64,000 nucleotides of DNA from Vanrija pseudolonga (Eukaryota > Basidiomycota > Tremellomycetes > Trichosporonales > Trichosporonaceae), in assembly GCF_020906515.1 (NCBI RefSeq), contig NC_085849.1, positions 1,550,001 through 1,614,000 on the forward strand, given 5' to 3'. A program made the translations under genes and the position numbers. This document shows positions 33,519 through 44,824 of this stretch, piece by piece. Position 1 is the first letter of the stretch. Each line of letters begins with the position of its first letter. The notes under the pieces are model-generated. The model did not search any database. It saw only the letters and a list, made by a program, of their open reading frames with translations, and had not been told where the DNA came from.

Positions 33519-35151
33519 CTAGAGGAGGACCTGGTTGGCCGCATTCTTGGAGAGAGACTTGTTGGGGAGGACGATGCACGAGCGGACGTGCGTCTCGGGG
33601 AGGACCTGCACGTCGGACGCGAGGACGGATACCGAGATCTTGCCCTTGACCTCGGTCTCGGGCTCGGGCTCGCCGTCGACGCGGGCCCACTGGCCGAGCG
33701 TAGAGTTGGAGCCGACAATGGCGTTGACGACGACGGCGTGCTTGTCGATTGTGCTGTTGTCGAGGATGATGGCGTTGACGACGCGCGCTCCCTCGCCGAG
33801 GAAGACGTGCGGGCCAATCGCCACATTGGGGCCGACCTTGGCGCTCGGGTCGATCGTCGCAGTGGGGTGCACGTACACTGGCGCGGTGATGTTGGGACCC
33901 TTGGTCAAGAGGTCGGGGTGCGTCTTCTCAAAGCGCTGCAGGTAGAGCGAGTTGGCGGTAACGGCCGAGCTGGGTGGTCAGTTGGCATCACGGCACGTGC
34001 AACTCACGCAGCAGTCTTGATCTGGCGCCAGAAATCTTTGCTCTCGTAGACGTAGAGCTTCTTGGCGGCCGCCAGGCGCTCAATCACGTCCTGCTCGAGC
34101 TGGAGGTTCTCGTCGAGCACGACGAGGGGGTCCTCGCTATGGGGCTGTTAGCGGTACGCCAACCACGCCGGCCACGACGCCGACTCACGCTGCCCGGGCA
34201 GTCTTCTCGTCCATGGCATCCTTGATCTCGTCAAAGAGGGCCTTGTCGAACACTGCGGTGAGGTCAGCAAAACGTGGATAGTGCCCTGCCGATCGATCGC
34301 GCTGCCATCTCGCATCGCGCCACGCACAGTAAACACCACCGTTGGCCGTGTTGGAGATCCAGCCCTGGGGCTTCTCGACGTAGTGGAGCACCTGGGCCGT
34401 CTCGGGGTCGTGCACGATGGAACCGTAGCGGGTCGCGACCTCCTTCTTGACGGGCACGCCCATGATGGTGCCGACGCCGCGGTGCTTGTTGTGCACCTCG
34501 AGCAGCTCGGCAAAGGGGAAGCTGGTCGCAATGTCAATGTTGCAGATGAAGATGTGCTGGGGGACGGGCGCGCGCAGGATCGAGTCGCGGAAGTGGTACA
34601 GGCCACCGGCGGTGCCCAGCGAGCGGTACTCTGGGAGGTAGCTGGGGGTTGGTTAGTTGGAACGTGGGAGTGCGGGAGTGGGAATGGTCGGCGCAGCGCC
34701 CAAGCCGGCGTCGGCGACGGCGACGGCGTTTGAAGCTCCCAGCTCCCCTCCGCAGCACGTACCTGATCTTGATGTTGGGGAACTCGCGCTGCGCCTCACG
34801 AACGAACGGCGCCATGACCGAGTCCTCGTAGAAGCCGACGAGCAGCACCTCAGTGAGGCCGGGCACCTGGGCGAGCGCCGCGAGGGGATGCCACACCATG
34901 GCCTGCGGTGGGTGTTAGTTGGGCTGCTCTCCGTCGCACTTCGTTATGCGCGAGCCGACGCCCCGGCGCGACACTCACCTTGCCAGCGATGGGGAGGAGG
35001 GGCTTGGGGCCTGCGCATGGTGTTAGCTGCTTGCTTGGTTGCTGCCACGTCCGAACATGTCAACTGCCGACTCACAGTCGAGCGTCAAGGGACGCATACG
35101 GGTACCCTTTGACGGGCCGCCGACGAGGATGACGCCCTTTGTGACAGACAT
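33519..35151 (-). CDS. Mannose-1-phosphate guanylyltransferase, GMPPA type
   Basis: Minus-strand exons are 35076-35151, 34979-35010 (32 nt), 34763-34902, 34328-34641, 34189-34252, 34008-34136 and 33519-33969, giving 401 aa. The nucleotidyltransferase start is KGVILVGGPSKGTRMRPLT with PKPLLPIAGK in the next exon. Further landmarks are LVGFYEDSVMAPF, LPEYRSLGTAGGLYHFRD and FICNIDIATSFPF. The C-terminus is a left-handed beta-helix of hexapeptide turns (ITAPVYVHPTATIDPSAKVGPNVAIGPHVF). The GGP rather than GGY/GGE opening and the FYEDSVM motif indicate the alpha-type (GMPPA) protein, which binds GDP-mannose and regulates the catalytic Psa1/GMPPB enzyme. GDP-mannose feeds N-glycans, mannoproteins and, in relatives, capsule. 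Confidence 0.92.
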
Positions 35152-36978
35152 GAGGGCGATGGGTGTGGTGTGGTGGTGGTGGTGTATGTGCGAGGGGGAA
35201 GAGTGCGTGTGGGTTGTTGTTGCTTGCAAGTAACTTGTCGCGGCAGTTGGCAGTTGGCAGTTGGTTGGAATATTACTTTGCGCCTGGCTGCTGGCTGCTG
35301 CTGCCGTTCAAGTTGGGCTGGCTTCCCTTTGACGCGTCCAAGTCGCAGCCAGCAGCGGGGCGGCGGCAGCGGCGGCAGCGGGCTGCTCGTAGCGAACGTG
35401 GAGGGTTGGACTGCCTGCTGTGACGTCGTATTGGCGCGTGGCGGGCTCAGCACAGACAAAAGTCACGTGGAAAACCCTGGCTTTGGGCCTTGGGGAGCGA
35501 TGGCGCTTGCAGCGCTGCTAGAATACCCCTATGTATTAGCCCTTTGTGCCCTCCCGTCCTAATTCACTGGGCGATCACTTGTGGGGTTGAAAGGGCGAGA
35601 GAGGAGGCCAAGGGGAGGGAGGCATGCAGTTGTTGCACCATGGCACTAGCCACACGCAGCGAGCGGCACAAGCAAGCAGCATGACGCATCAACGTGCCAA
35701 CTGCCGCCGACGACTGACTTGCCACTGCCACTCGCTGCCTGCTGCATGGTATGTGTGCAAGGCTGCGCGCGCCTGACCCAACTCATTGGCCACATGGCAT
35801 GCCCGTCGAGTGACAAGGGCATGGCGTGAGCTTGTTTCCAACCTTCCCAGCCACTTGTCAAAGATTGGTACGGAACAGAACTCGTAGATGGCCGTCTGTG
35901 TGCTGCATGCATGACTACTGCCGCACCTTCTCGCCCCTCTTCCCTCTCCCTTGGGCCCGAGTGCAGTGCATGCCGGCGCAGTCGCCCCCTTCCCCTGCCG
36001 CCGCCTCCGCCGCCTTCTCTGCATGCAGGTGGTCAACCTGGGCGCCGTGCCGCTATTAAGCCCTTATTACCAAACTAATCGTTCTAATCGATCCCCTCTC
36101 TCTCCGGCAGCCACACACTTGGCAGCAAGCAAGCAGCGCGACACCGTCGCCCCCGCTGACGCACGACTGACGGATCCCCGGCCAGCCTTTGCAGCCACTT
36201 TCCTGATTCGGTAATTGTCATTGTACGTTGGGTGGGTTGAGGTCTGTGCAGACGTGCAGGCAGTCGTGCCTGGGTGATTGTGCTGTTCACTGCAAGCCAG
36301 CCAGCCAGCGTCGCCGTCGCCGCCGCGCCGCTGTGACGCCGCCAAACCCCCAATGACATGCCCCCCCCCCCCCCTTGCCCCTCCCTCCTTCCTTCGCCCT
36401 CACCCGATCTCACACCGTCTTGGTCTCTGGTTGCTTGACGTTGTGCTGGTTGCCATCTGCAGGCCGCAAACCCTTTAGCCCTCTGCCCCTGCACCCCCCC
36501 CCTCTCCGTCTCGTGCTCGGTCAACAACACGACGCACACAGTCGCAGCCCCTCCACCCACCTCACACACCCATCGGATACCAAACCTCTCACACACCACA
36601 CACCTCCGACCACACGGCACCACGACGACACATCCACCACACACACACTAAACCAAACCACATCACCCCACCTAAAACCGCGCTATCCACCCCCACCACC
36701 CCCACCACCCACTTCTCCATTCAACCTGTACTCCCATTGTCCTTTTGGGCCCCCATCTCAGCATCTCTCCACTGTGCATCACACACTCGTACACCTCTTA
36801 TCACACACTCGTACACCTCTTCAATCCTGCAAACGGCAGACACTTTTCACATTCAGCCAACCTACGTCACGGACGGACGGCACCCGAATAGACGCAGGCA
36901 GGACATCATAGCCCAAAGCCAAAACCCCGGGGTTGTAGTCTGAGTCCCTCATCCCTCGTCCCATCCAACTCGCCCATC
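35152..36978. promoter_or_regulatory. Large divergent intergenic region
   Basis: This 1827 bp region separates the GMPPA gene (-) from the Boi-like gene (+). The last 500 bp before the plus-strand gene is strongly C/A-rich with a run of 14 C at 36361-36374 and CACACTCGTACACCTCTT repeated near 36781-36818. This suggests a long leader. No gene is supported. Confidence 0.45.
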
Positions 36979-39900
36979 ATGGCAGTCTTTGTCACAGCCA
37001 TCCACACTTTCGTCGCCGAGCACGGGGACGAGCTCGAGTTCTCGGCCGGCGAAAAGATCGAGGTCCTTGAAAAGGACGACGCTTTTGGAGACGGATGGTG
37101 GAAGGTGAGTTGTCCTTGCTTGGGCTGCGTGGGTCGCTCGTGCGACGGACTGCAGCAGCAGCAGCGGCGGCGGCACTGTAAACCAGAGCAAGCCCAAATG
37201 TCCACCCGCGGCTTGTGTGTGAATCACTCGGCTGATTTGTCATTAGGGTCGCAACACCAAGGGAGAGGAAGGTCTCTTCCCGGCTACCTACATCTCTGAT
37301 GATCCAGAGGATGCAGTAGCAGCAGCAGCGTCGGCCGATGCCGACGACAAGCACGATGGGCATGCCGATGGACCCATCCCTGTCCCCGCCTCGCCAAAGA
37401 ACAATGACAAGCAGCGCATTGTCACGCCAGAGCCCGAGAAGCCAAGTATCACTTCCAGCAACGGCCTGCTCGCATCGCCGTTTGCTGCCGTACCCGACCA
37501 CAGCAACGATGCTCGCGGCCCAACCATCAGAAACAGCCTGTTGGATGTGACTGGCGTTCCCTCGTCGGCCCTCCCTGTTTCCAAGGGCGGCCACAATGTC
37601 ATGGGCAGCACCATCGGTGAGGTCCAAGAGGCAATCGACACAATCGCTACCCCTAAGGGCGTCCAGCTCAAGGACCCTCAGGAGAAGGCGGTCGCTGCCA
37701 TCGCCGAGAAGGACGAGGACGACGACGAGGCCGACGGCCCTATTGGTATCGCCTCGGACACACGTGCCCGCCTCGCCGAGCAGGCGAAGCTCGCCAACGA
37801 GGAGCGTGACAGACAACGCGAGAGCGGACCCGTCGCCGACCTCATCTACTCGGACGAGAGTGACGATGACGAGCCTGTCCATCACACGCACCCTATTGGG
37901 GGAGCCCACACCCTGAATGGACACTCCCAGTCCGTCACTCCGACCATCGTCGAGCACCCTGATGACGCCGAAATCTCGCCGCCGTCAACAGTGAAGCATT
38001 CGGAGCCCGTCGTCCCCACACCAGTGCAGCTCTCGGACAAGGCTCTGTCGTCTGTCGTTTCAGCACCGGCAGTGGAGCCTTCGGTGGTGCCTGACACTAC
38101 GGCAGTCTCAAAGTCTGCTGACTCGACGACCACTGGCTCCCATTTCGGCATTGGTGCTGGCGCCCTTGCCGCTGGTGCGGCTGCGACGACTGGCGCTGCT
38201 GCATTCGCAGCATCGCACCTCGCGTCCACTCGTGGGCAGGACTCTCCTTCGTCCACCCTCACTACCCCCCATGCCCCTCCCCCGCCCGTGGGCGAGCCCC
38301 CTGTTGTCGCGTCGCCTTCGACCCGCACCTCGTCGCTCCACGCTACAAACTCGCCCATCATTCCCCCGGCTCCGCTTGGCGCCGCTGTGCCCGCCTCTTA
38401 CACGCCTCCGCCCCCGGAGCCCGCCCAGCTGCAGCCCTCGGCCATTCCTGCCACTCCTCCCGTCGCTGCTCCGATCGCGTCGACCACGTCGTCTGCTGCG
38501 GCCACCCCCAAGGACGGCACCGTCCACCGCGCCCCGGCCAAGCCACCTGCCACCTGGACTGTTGAGGAGGTTGTCGAGTGGGCGAAGAGCAAGAGCTTCG
38601 ACCAATTTGTCTGCGACAAGTTCATCGAGCACGACATTTCCGGCGACGTCCTTCTCGAGCTCGACGCCAACTTACTCAAGGAGCTCGACATTCCCCAGTT
38701 TGGCAAGCGTGTTCGTATCGCCCAGGCGATTACCGAGTTGCGGCGGCCCCAGTCGGTTGCCTCGTCCAGCCACCCCTCGCCGCACCCCAACAATGACCAC
38801 AGCAGCCACACCAGCAGTCAGGGTTCGCGCAACTACACTGCTCCTCCGAGCTCGTTCGCCCAGCCGTATGCGACGCCGCCCATGTCGCAGTCGTCTGACG
38901 ACACGCCGCACTCGGCCTGGTCGCACGGCCGCAAGGTCAGCATGACTCCAACCACTCAGCCCATTGACGAGGTTCGCGCCATCGAGCCTGCCGTTGTTCA
39001 GCGCGTCAACGTGAACGGCACCAACGGCAACGGTCCCATTGTCAACGGTACCCCAGCCGCTGCTACCAACGGCCACACCCAGTCGCGCTCCACATCCTCG
39101 ATCCCCGCCAGCCCTGCCACCGGCAGCTCGGCCACTCTCAAGGACGGTCTTGGCCTTGCCAAGCGCGAGTCGACTGGTTCCCTGACGCACAAGCGCAACA
39201 AGGGTAGCATCGACAAGACGGACCGTCTCAGCTTCTTTGGCCGCAACCGGAAGCCTCCTCCCGCCGGCTCGGGACCCCTGTCGCCTGTTGGTTCCGACCG
39301 CAGCGGTTCGCGTCTTGGCTTCTCGCACAGCAAGCCGGCTACTACGACGATTGCTGCTGCCGCTCCGGAGCGCCGCATCTCGAGCAGCACCAGCGGGAAT
39401 GCCGAGCCCGTCGGAGCTGCCCTTCGCCAGATTGGCAAGCCCGACAAGGTGGGCTACCTGAAGAAGCGTGGCGAGCGGTACAACACCTGGAAGCCGCGGT
39501 ACTTTGTCCTCAAAGGCTCGCACCTGTACTACCTCAAGAGCGAGAGCGAGGACCGCGTCAAGGGCCACATCGACCTCAAGGGTCACCGCATCATTGTCGA
39601 CGAGAGCGCCAACCCGGGCAACTATGGCTTCCGCCTCGTCGGCCCCGGCAACGAAAAGCCCCACTACTTCTCGTCGTCGGACCAGGGAGAGCTTCGTGAC
39701 TGGATGAAGGCTCTGATGAAGGCGACCATTGCCCGCGACTACTCGGTGCCGGTCACCTCGTCTTGCAACATCCCCACAATCCCCCTTGCTGAGGCTCAGG
39801 CTCTCCAGCCCCGTCCGCCCAGCCCTGCTCAGCGAGACGCTGCTCAGCGCGCCAACCGCCGTGAGAACGTCAACCAGCTCACTCCCCGTGATGCTAGCGT

Positions 39901-40503
39901 GCTCGTGAGTTTCCAACTCTCTTTACTTCGTCCACAATTGCTGACATCTACACAGATGAGCTTAGATACCACGGGCAGCACACGGCGGGCCACGAGCGGC
40001 CTCATGCCCACGCCCTCGCGTCCCAGCAGAGACACTCGCCGAGCGTCCACTGCTGAGCGGAGTGCTGGCCGACCAAGCGTGAGTGGAGAGACCTTTGCTA
40101 CTTGACACACCCGCTGACACTTGTCAAGATTGGCTCGTACTACCCTCCCGAGGATGAGCACCAGGCCGAGCTTCTCACCTGGGTCAACAAGACGTTGCCG
40201 CCCCAGTACCCCCGAGCTGCTCAGTTTCCAAACTCGTTCATTTCAGGTGAAGTCATCTTCCTACTCGTCAAGCACCTTTCGGGTATTGAGCCGAAGCCGC
40301 CCGTCCCATCCTCTGCTTTTGCCCCCGACCCAACTGGTCTGCCCAACGTCGAAGGCCTCTTTGCCATGATGGACTGTGTCATCGACGCGGGCATCGACAG
40401 CGCCGGCGTGAGCCTCAACGACGTGCGCGCTGGCGATGCCACTGCGATCACCAACCTTCTCGACAGCGTGCGCGGCTGGGCACGAACGAAGGGTGTGGCA
40501 TAG
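36979..40503 (+). CDS. Boi1/Boi2-like scaffold: SH3-SAM-PH with C-terminal CH-like domain
   Basis: Exons are 36979-37104, 37247-39904, 39956-40078 and 40129-40503, encoding 1093 aa. Residues 1-60 are an SH3 domain (AIHTFVAEHGDELEFSAGEKIEVL, GDGWWKGRN, GLFPATYI). A SAM domain lies near 476-541 (WTVEEVVEWAKSKSFDQF, GKRVRIAQAITELR). A PH domain lies near 775-865 (KVGYLKKRGERYNTWKPRYFVL, GELRDWMKALMKA). This order is that of Boi1/Boi2, which link Cdc42/Rho3, the exocyst and the plasma membrane in polar growth. The final exon adds QAELLTWVNKTLPPQYPRA ... FPNSFISGEVIFLLVKHLSGI, which reads like a calponin-homology-type fold, absent from yeast Boi proteins. The intron 39905-39955 has no in-frame stop and could be retained. 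Confidence 0.9.
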
Positions 40504-41805
40504 GCTTCCACATGGCAGTACCGAGGAGACACCGAAAAGGAATTGGCTTAGAATATAATCATGCTGTAACTGGTATCGACCACGAGCAATTGCAAGACGT
40601 TCCCCGCAGACGACTCGACGATGTCTTGGCTGACAAGACGACCCCCGCACCCCTGCCCACACACACACTACGACGATAATGTCTGGATTTGAGATCTTAG
40701 TACCCCGTGCGACTGCGACAGATTTGTTACTTTCTCTCTCTCCCTCTCTTTCCCCATGACTTCTCCCTCTCTCTCACTCTCTGTCTCTCGTTTCCACCCA
40801 AACTCCACCCGTAGGCCGTGACCCTGGTATGATAGAAGGCGTCGGATGTTATGCACTTGATTGCGTGCCGCGACCGCTTGCAGGCTAGGTTGCCGCGTGC
40901 GTGCGGACGTGCGGACCTTGGCACACGTTCTATCTTGGATGGTGTGGTGAAACGGGAAACGGCCAGTCAGGGCAGAGGGTGTGTGTGTGTGGATCGGTCT
41001 AGTAGAGTGTGTGGTGTGGTGTGCCTCTGCCGCAAAGGTTAGTACGACGATGATGTGTGAGTTCGGAAGCGACAGGGCAAGGGCCACATGCGGCCACGCG
41101 GATGGATCCGGGACGAGCGGACGAGTGAGACCTGTGCCGTAGTGGTTTGAGTTTGGACAGCAACAGCGGTACAGCAATGAGCATGAGCAGCAGCAAAGAT
41201 GGAACGGGTCAGGGCGGGGCGTTTGATGGCCACCAGCCAGCGAGCACACAGGCGCGTCGATTCACATGGAAGAAGGGGAGGCAAGAAGGGCCATGTTCAG
41301 GGTCTAGCCATACAAAATTAGGTGCAAAGTGTATTGAGTGGGTACTGTAGTTTCAGGGTGCTGCCGCCGCCGAAGGAGGAGCGGGCGCGCGGCGCGCAGT
41401 GGGTGGGGGTGGACTGACGAGCGAAAAAAAATCGATCCAGACGATGGCGCTTGTCGAGCACCAGTCAGTCTACCCAGTCCAGTCCCAGTCCAGTCGCGCC
41501 CGCTTCGCCGCGCCGCCCATCCCTCTCATCCCAGCGCCGCTTGTGGCCCGCCGCCCCGTCCGTGCCTTCCATTTCAAGAGTCCCTGTGGCCCGCCGCCGC
41601 CGCATCCGTCAACCTCAGGCAAGGTCTAGCTCAAACGCCCGACGCGCGACACGCACTCTGCCAGCCCATCCCACCCCACCCCAGCCCAGCCAGCCAGCCC
41701 ATCCCCTCCCGCCCTCGCCAACGCCGTCACCGCCGTTTCCCTTTTAGATAATCCAGCACAGTGCTGCACTTTCGTCTCTCTTTCTTTCTTCATCCCCCAG
41801 CAAAA
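40504..41805. other. Intergenic between the Boi-like gene and UXS1
   Basis: This 1302 bp region contains a (CT)n-rich stretch at about 40730-40800 and several TG-rich runs. Short frames here have poor composition. The last 60 bp before the UXS1 start is pyrimidine-rich and ends CCCCCAGCAAAA, a possible leader or acceptor. Confidence 0.45.
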
Positions 41806-43676
41806 ATGTCTACTAGCACCAGCACTGTGAGTAGAGTGTGCCTTGCCTTGCCTTGTGCGGCCGCGTGAGGGCGTGTGCGGCAGCTGCCCATGTGCTGCGG
41901 CGTGGCCGACGATCACGCCGCGCACTACGCGCTGCTGTGCCGCGACACGTCGTTGTCAAGCGCGCCGTGCCGCGCACCGCACACACCCTGCGCTGCAGCA
42001 ACACCCCACACCACACCGACACACACGCTGACACAACACCACAGGAGAAGATCACCGAGGTCGGCCACAACCGCTTCGGCTTTGACTCGCGTATCGAGGT
42101 CGACACGCTCCGCTCGCTCTACCTCGTGAGTGTTGGTTGATCAGCACAAGATAGTGCACCTCTGTTCCTTCGTCGACGTGGCACGGTACCTGGCGGGCGG
42201 GAGAGGTAGTTGCAACAGCCAGACTTTTTTTTGCTTGTCATCCATCCGACAGCAGTGAGAGTACTGGTGATAGCGACGCGCCGCGCGCCCCGCACACGCA
42301 CACAGTTGTCACCACTTTTGTGCACAGCATTGTAACCCCGCGCGATTCGCGTGTACGCGTATCCAGTTATCAGCTCGCGCCAGGGCGGGGCTGGCGCCGG
42401 GGCTTGGGTGCGGGCAGAACAAGCCCAAGCCAGGCCAGGCTTCTGCGCGCCTTTGGAGGCTGAGGGAAGCAGAGGGGAGCGAGGCGCGGCGCGGCGGGGC
42501 TGCATGACTTGACCCGGCCAGAGCTTATGCTTACACGACGCTCAGACCCCCTCGTACATCAAGTCGGGTGACAAGACTACCCATGTCGGCGCCCCCCACA
42601 AGGACTACGGCACCGAGTCGGTCTACGACAAGGACTCGAACAAGATCCAGTACACCACCTTTGCCAAGTTCCCCCCCGTTCGCCTCCTCCCCAACTCTGA
42701 GCGCAAGCGTATCCTCGTCACTGGTGGTGCCGGTTTCGTCGGCTCGCACCTCGTCGACCGCCTGATGCTCCTCGGCCACGAGGTCACCGTCCTCGACAAC
42801 TTCTTCACCGGCTCGCGCACCACTGTCTCGCACTGGGTCGGCCACCCCAACTTTGAGATGGTTCGCCACGACGTTGTCGAGCCCTTCCTCATCGAGGTCG
42901 ACCAGATCTACCACCTTGCCTGCCCTGCCTCGCCCCCCCACTACCAGTACAACGCCGTCAAGACCATCAAGACGTCGTTCATGGGTACCCTCAACATGCT
43001 CGGTCTTGCCAAGCGTACCAAGGCCCGTTTCCTCATCACCTCGACCTCGGAGGTCTACGGTGACCCCGAGGAGCACCCCCAGCGCGAGGACTACTGGGGC
43101 CACGTCAACTGCATTGGCCCCCGCGCCTGCTACGACGAGGGCAAGCGTGTCGCCGAGACCCTTACCTACGGCTACCAGCGCCAGGACGGTGTCGACGTCC
43201 GTGTTGCCCGTATCTTCAACACCTTCGGCCCCCGCATGAACCCCTACGACGGCCGTGTCGTCTCCAACTTCATCCTCCAGGCCCTCAAGGGTGAGGACAT
43301 GACCGTCTACGGCGACGGCTCGCAGACCCGTTCGTTCCAGTACGTTCACGACCTCGTCGACGGCCTCATCCTCCTGATGAACGGCCCCGAGACCCGCCCC
43401 GTCAACATTGGCAACGGTCACGAGTTCACCATCCTCGAGTTCGCCGAGGCCGTCCGCGACATTGTCGAGGACATCCAGAAGGAGCAGGGTGTTGCCAACC
43501 CCAAGCGCGTCAACATTATCCACAAGGAGCTCCCCACCAACGACCCCCAGCGTCGTCGCCCTGACACCACCCGTGCCAAGGAGACCCTCGAGTGGCAGCC
43601 CCGCTGGGCCGTCAGGCAAGGTGTTGAGGAGATGGTCCGCTACTACCAGTCGCAGATTGCCCAGGGCAACATCTAA
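41806..43676 (+). CDS. UXS1: UDP-glucuronic acid decarboxylase (UDP-xylose synthase)
   Basis: Exons are 41806-41826 (21 nt), 42045-42125 and 42546-43676, encoding 410 aa. The enzyme converts UDP-glucuronate to UDP-xylose with bound NAD. The nucleotide-binding Rossmann start is [19 protein letters not shown] (G-x-x-G-x-x-G). Other family landmarks are [38 protein letters not shown], the catalytic Y-x-x-x-K in ACYDEGKR, and [11 protein letters not shown]. No membrane anchor is seen, so it should be cytosolic like the Cryptococcus enzyme, whose product supplies xylose for capsule glycans. Exon 3 shows extreme codon bias (almost all third positions C or G), suggesting high expression. The two introns (218 and 420 nt) are unusually long. 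Confidence 0.96.
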
Positions 43677-44824
43677 GCGGCGAGTGCGCGCATCTTGGTG
43701 CCCTGCCTCCATCTCTCTCTCCGTAGCTAGCTAGGCTCTGGTCCGGCGTGTCGGACTTTGCTCCGTTTCCTATAGATCGTTATACCATATGCCACATTCA
43801 TTGGGACATTACGGGGTGTATGGTGGTTGCAAAACGAGCAGTGTTGCTAAAACGGGACGAGTATTGAAACGCGTCGGGACGACGCGTGGGAGAGAGGAGG
43901 CGACGTGACGAGAAGGGGGGCAGCAGGCATGTGGGGACGTGCAAAGTCTGATAGCCACGGAAGCGGATAATAGGAATGTGTGGGAGTTGGAGGCGTTGTG
44001 GGCGTTGTGGGCTGGTGGATGGCGGCTGTCGTGTCGTGTCACTCACTGGGCGGGATGAATTGGTTGGTGGCCGGGGGGGGGGGGGGGTGAGATGCATTAG
44101 TGGGTGAGAATGGGGCTGGCTGGCTGCCTGGCAGACGAGTGCGGCGTCTCATCGGCCATGTACCAGCGGCAGCGCGTGCGTGCAGCCATGTACCCGCCGC
44201 CGCAAGTAATGTCGGATGGGTTGACGGGGAGGGCCGTCATCGGCCGGATGGTCAGGATCCAATGCGACGTGTAAGGAGGTGGGTAGGCAGGCAGAGTTTC
44301 AAGGGGGAGAGAGAGGGGAGCTGGTTGTAAAGGAGCTGGCAGCTGCTGAGAAACGACCTGGTTCCTATGGCAGTGCTTGCAGTGCAGTGCGCGCGCAGTG
44401 CAACGACTGCGACACGACGGGCAACGACAATGGCGGCGGCGGCGGGCAGCGAGAGCAGTGAGGCCAACTCGTGCCAAGCAAGGTTTATTACAATCGTGTT
44501 TAATAGACTTCAAGTCACAAGCGACACAGCATAACGACGACACGACGCAGCAGCATCCATCACATCCCCGACTTACCCCTCACTCATTCCACGACAAGTC
44601 GACTGCCGTCGTCGCGCCGACACGCCGCCGCCGCCGTCACTCACTCCTGCACTCACACACACTCTTGCTTCCTCGCACCCACACCGCTACTACTACACAC
44701 ACAACACACACAACTCTCCTTCTCTCTCCTCCTCCCTTCCTCCTCTCCTCCTCGCCCACCGCATACATCCCAAACTACAGCATAGCATCCACCCCATCCC
44801 CTCCCTCTCTTCCCACCCACCACC
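43677..44824. other. Intergenic between UXS1 and the YTH gene
   Basis: This 1148 bp region holds the UXS1 3' end and a long CT/CA-rich leader before the YTH gene. A run of 15 G lies at 44073-44087. No gene is supported. Confidence 0.45.

Noticed and set aside
38672-39916. 414-codon minus-strand frame inside the Boi-like gene
   Set aside because: Antisense shadow of a long biased exon; the plus strand carries the SAM and PH domains.
42119-42505. Minus-strand frame of 128 codons in the long UXS1 intron
   Set aside because: Composition is Arg/Pro/Ala-rich without motifs; nothing supports a nested gene.
42531-43712. 393-codon open frame on the minus strand opposite UXS1
   Set aside because: It mirrors the strongly codon-biased UXS1 exon. 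Its product is Val/Leu/Asp/Glu-repetitive with no domain, as expected from GC-rich third positions read backwards.
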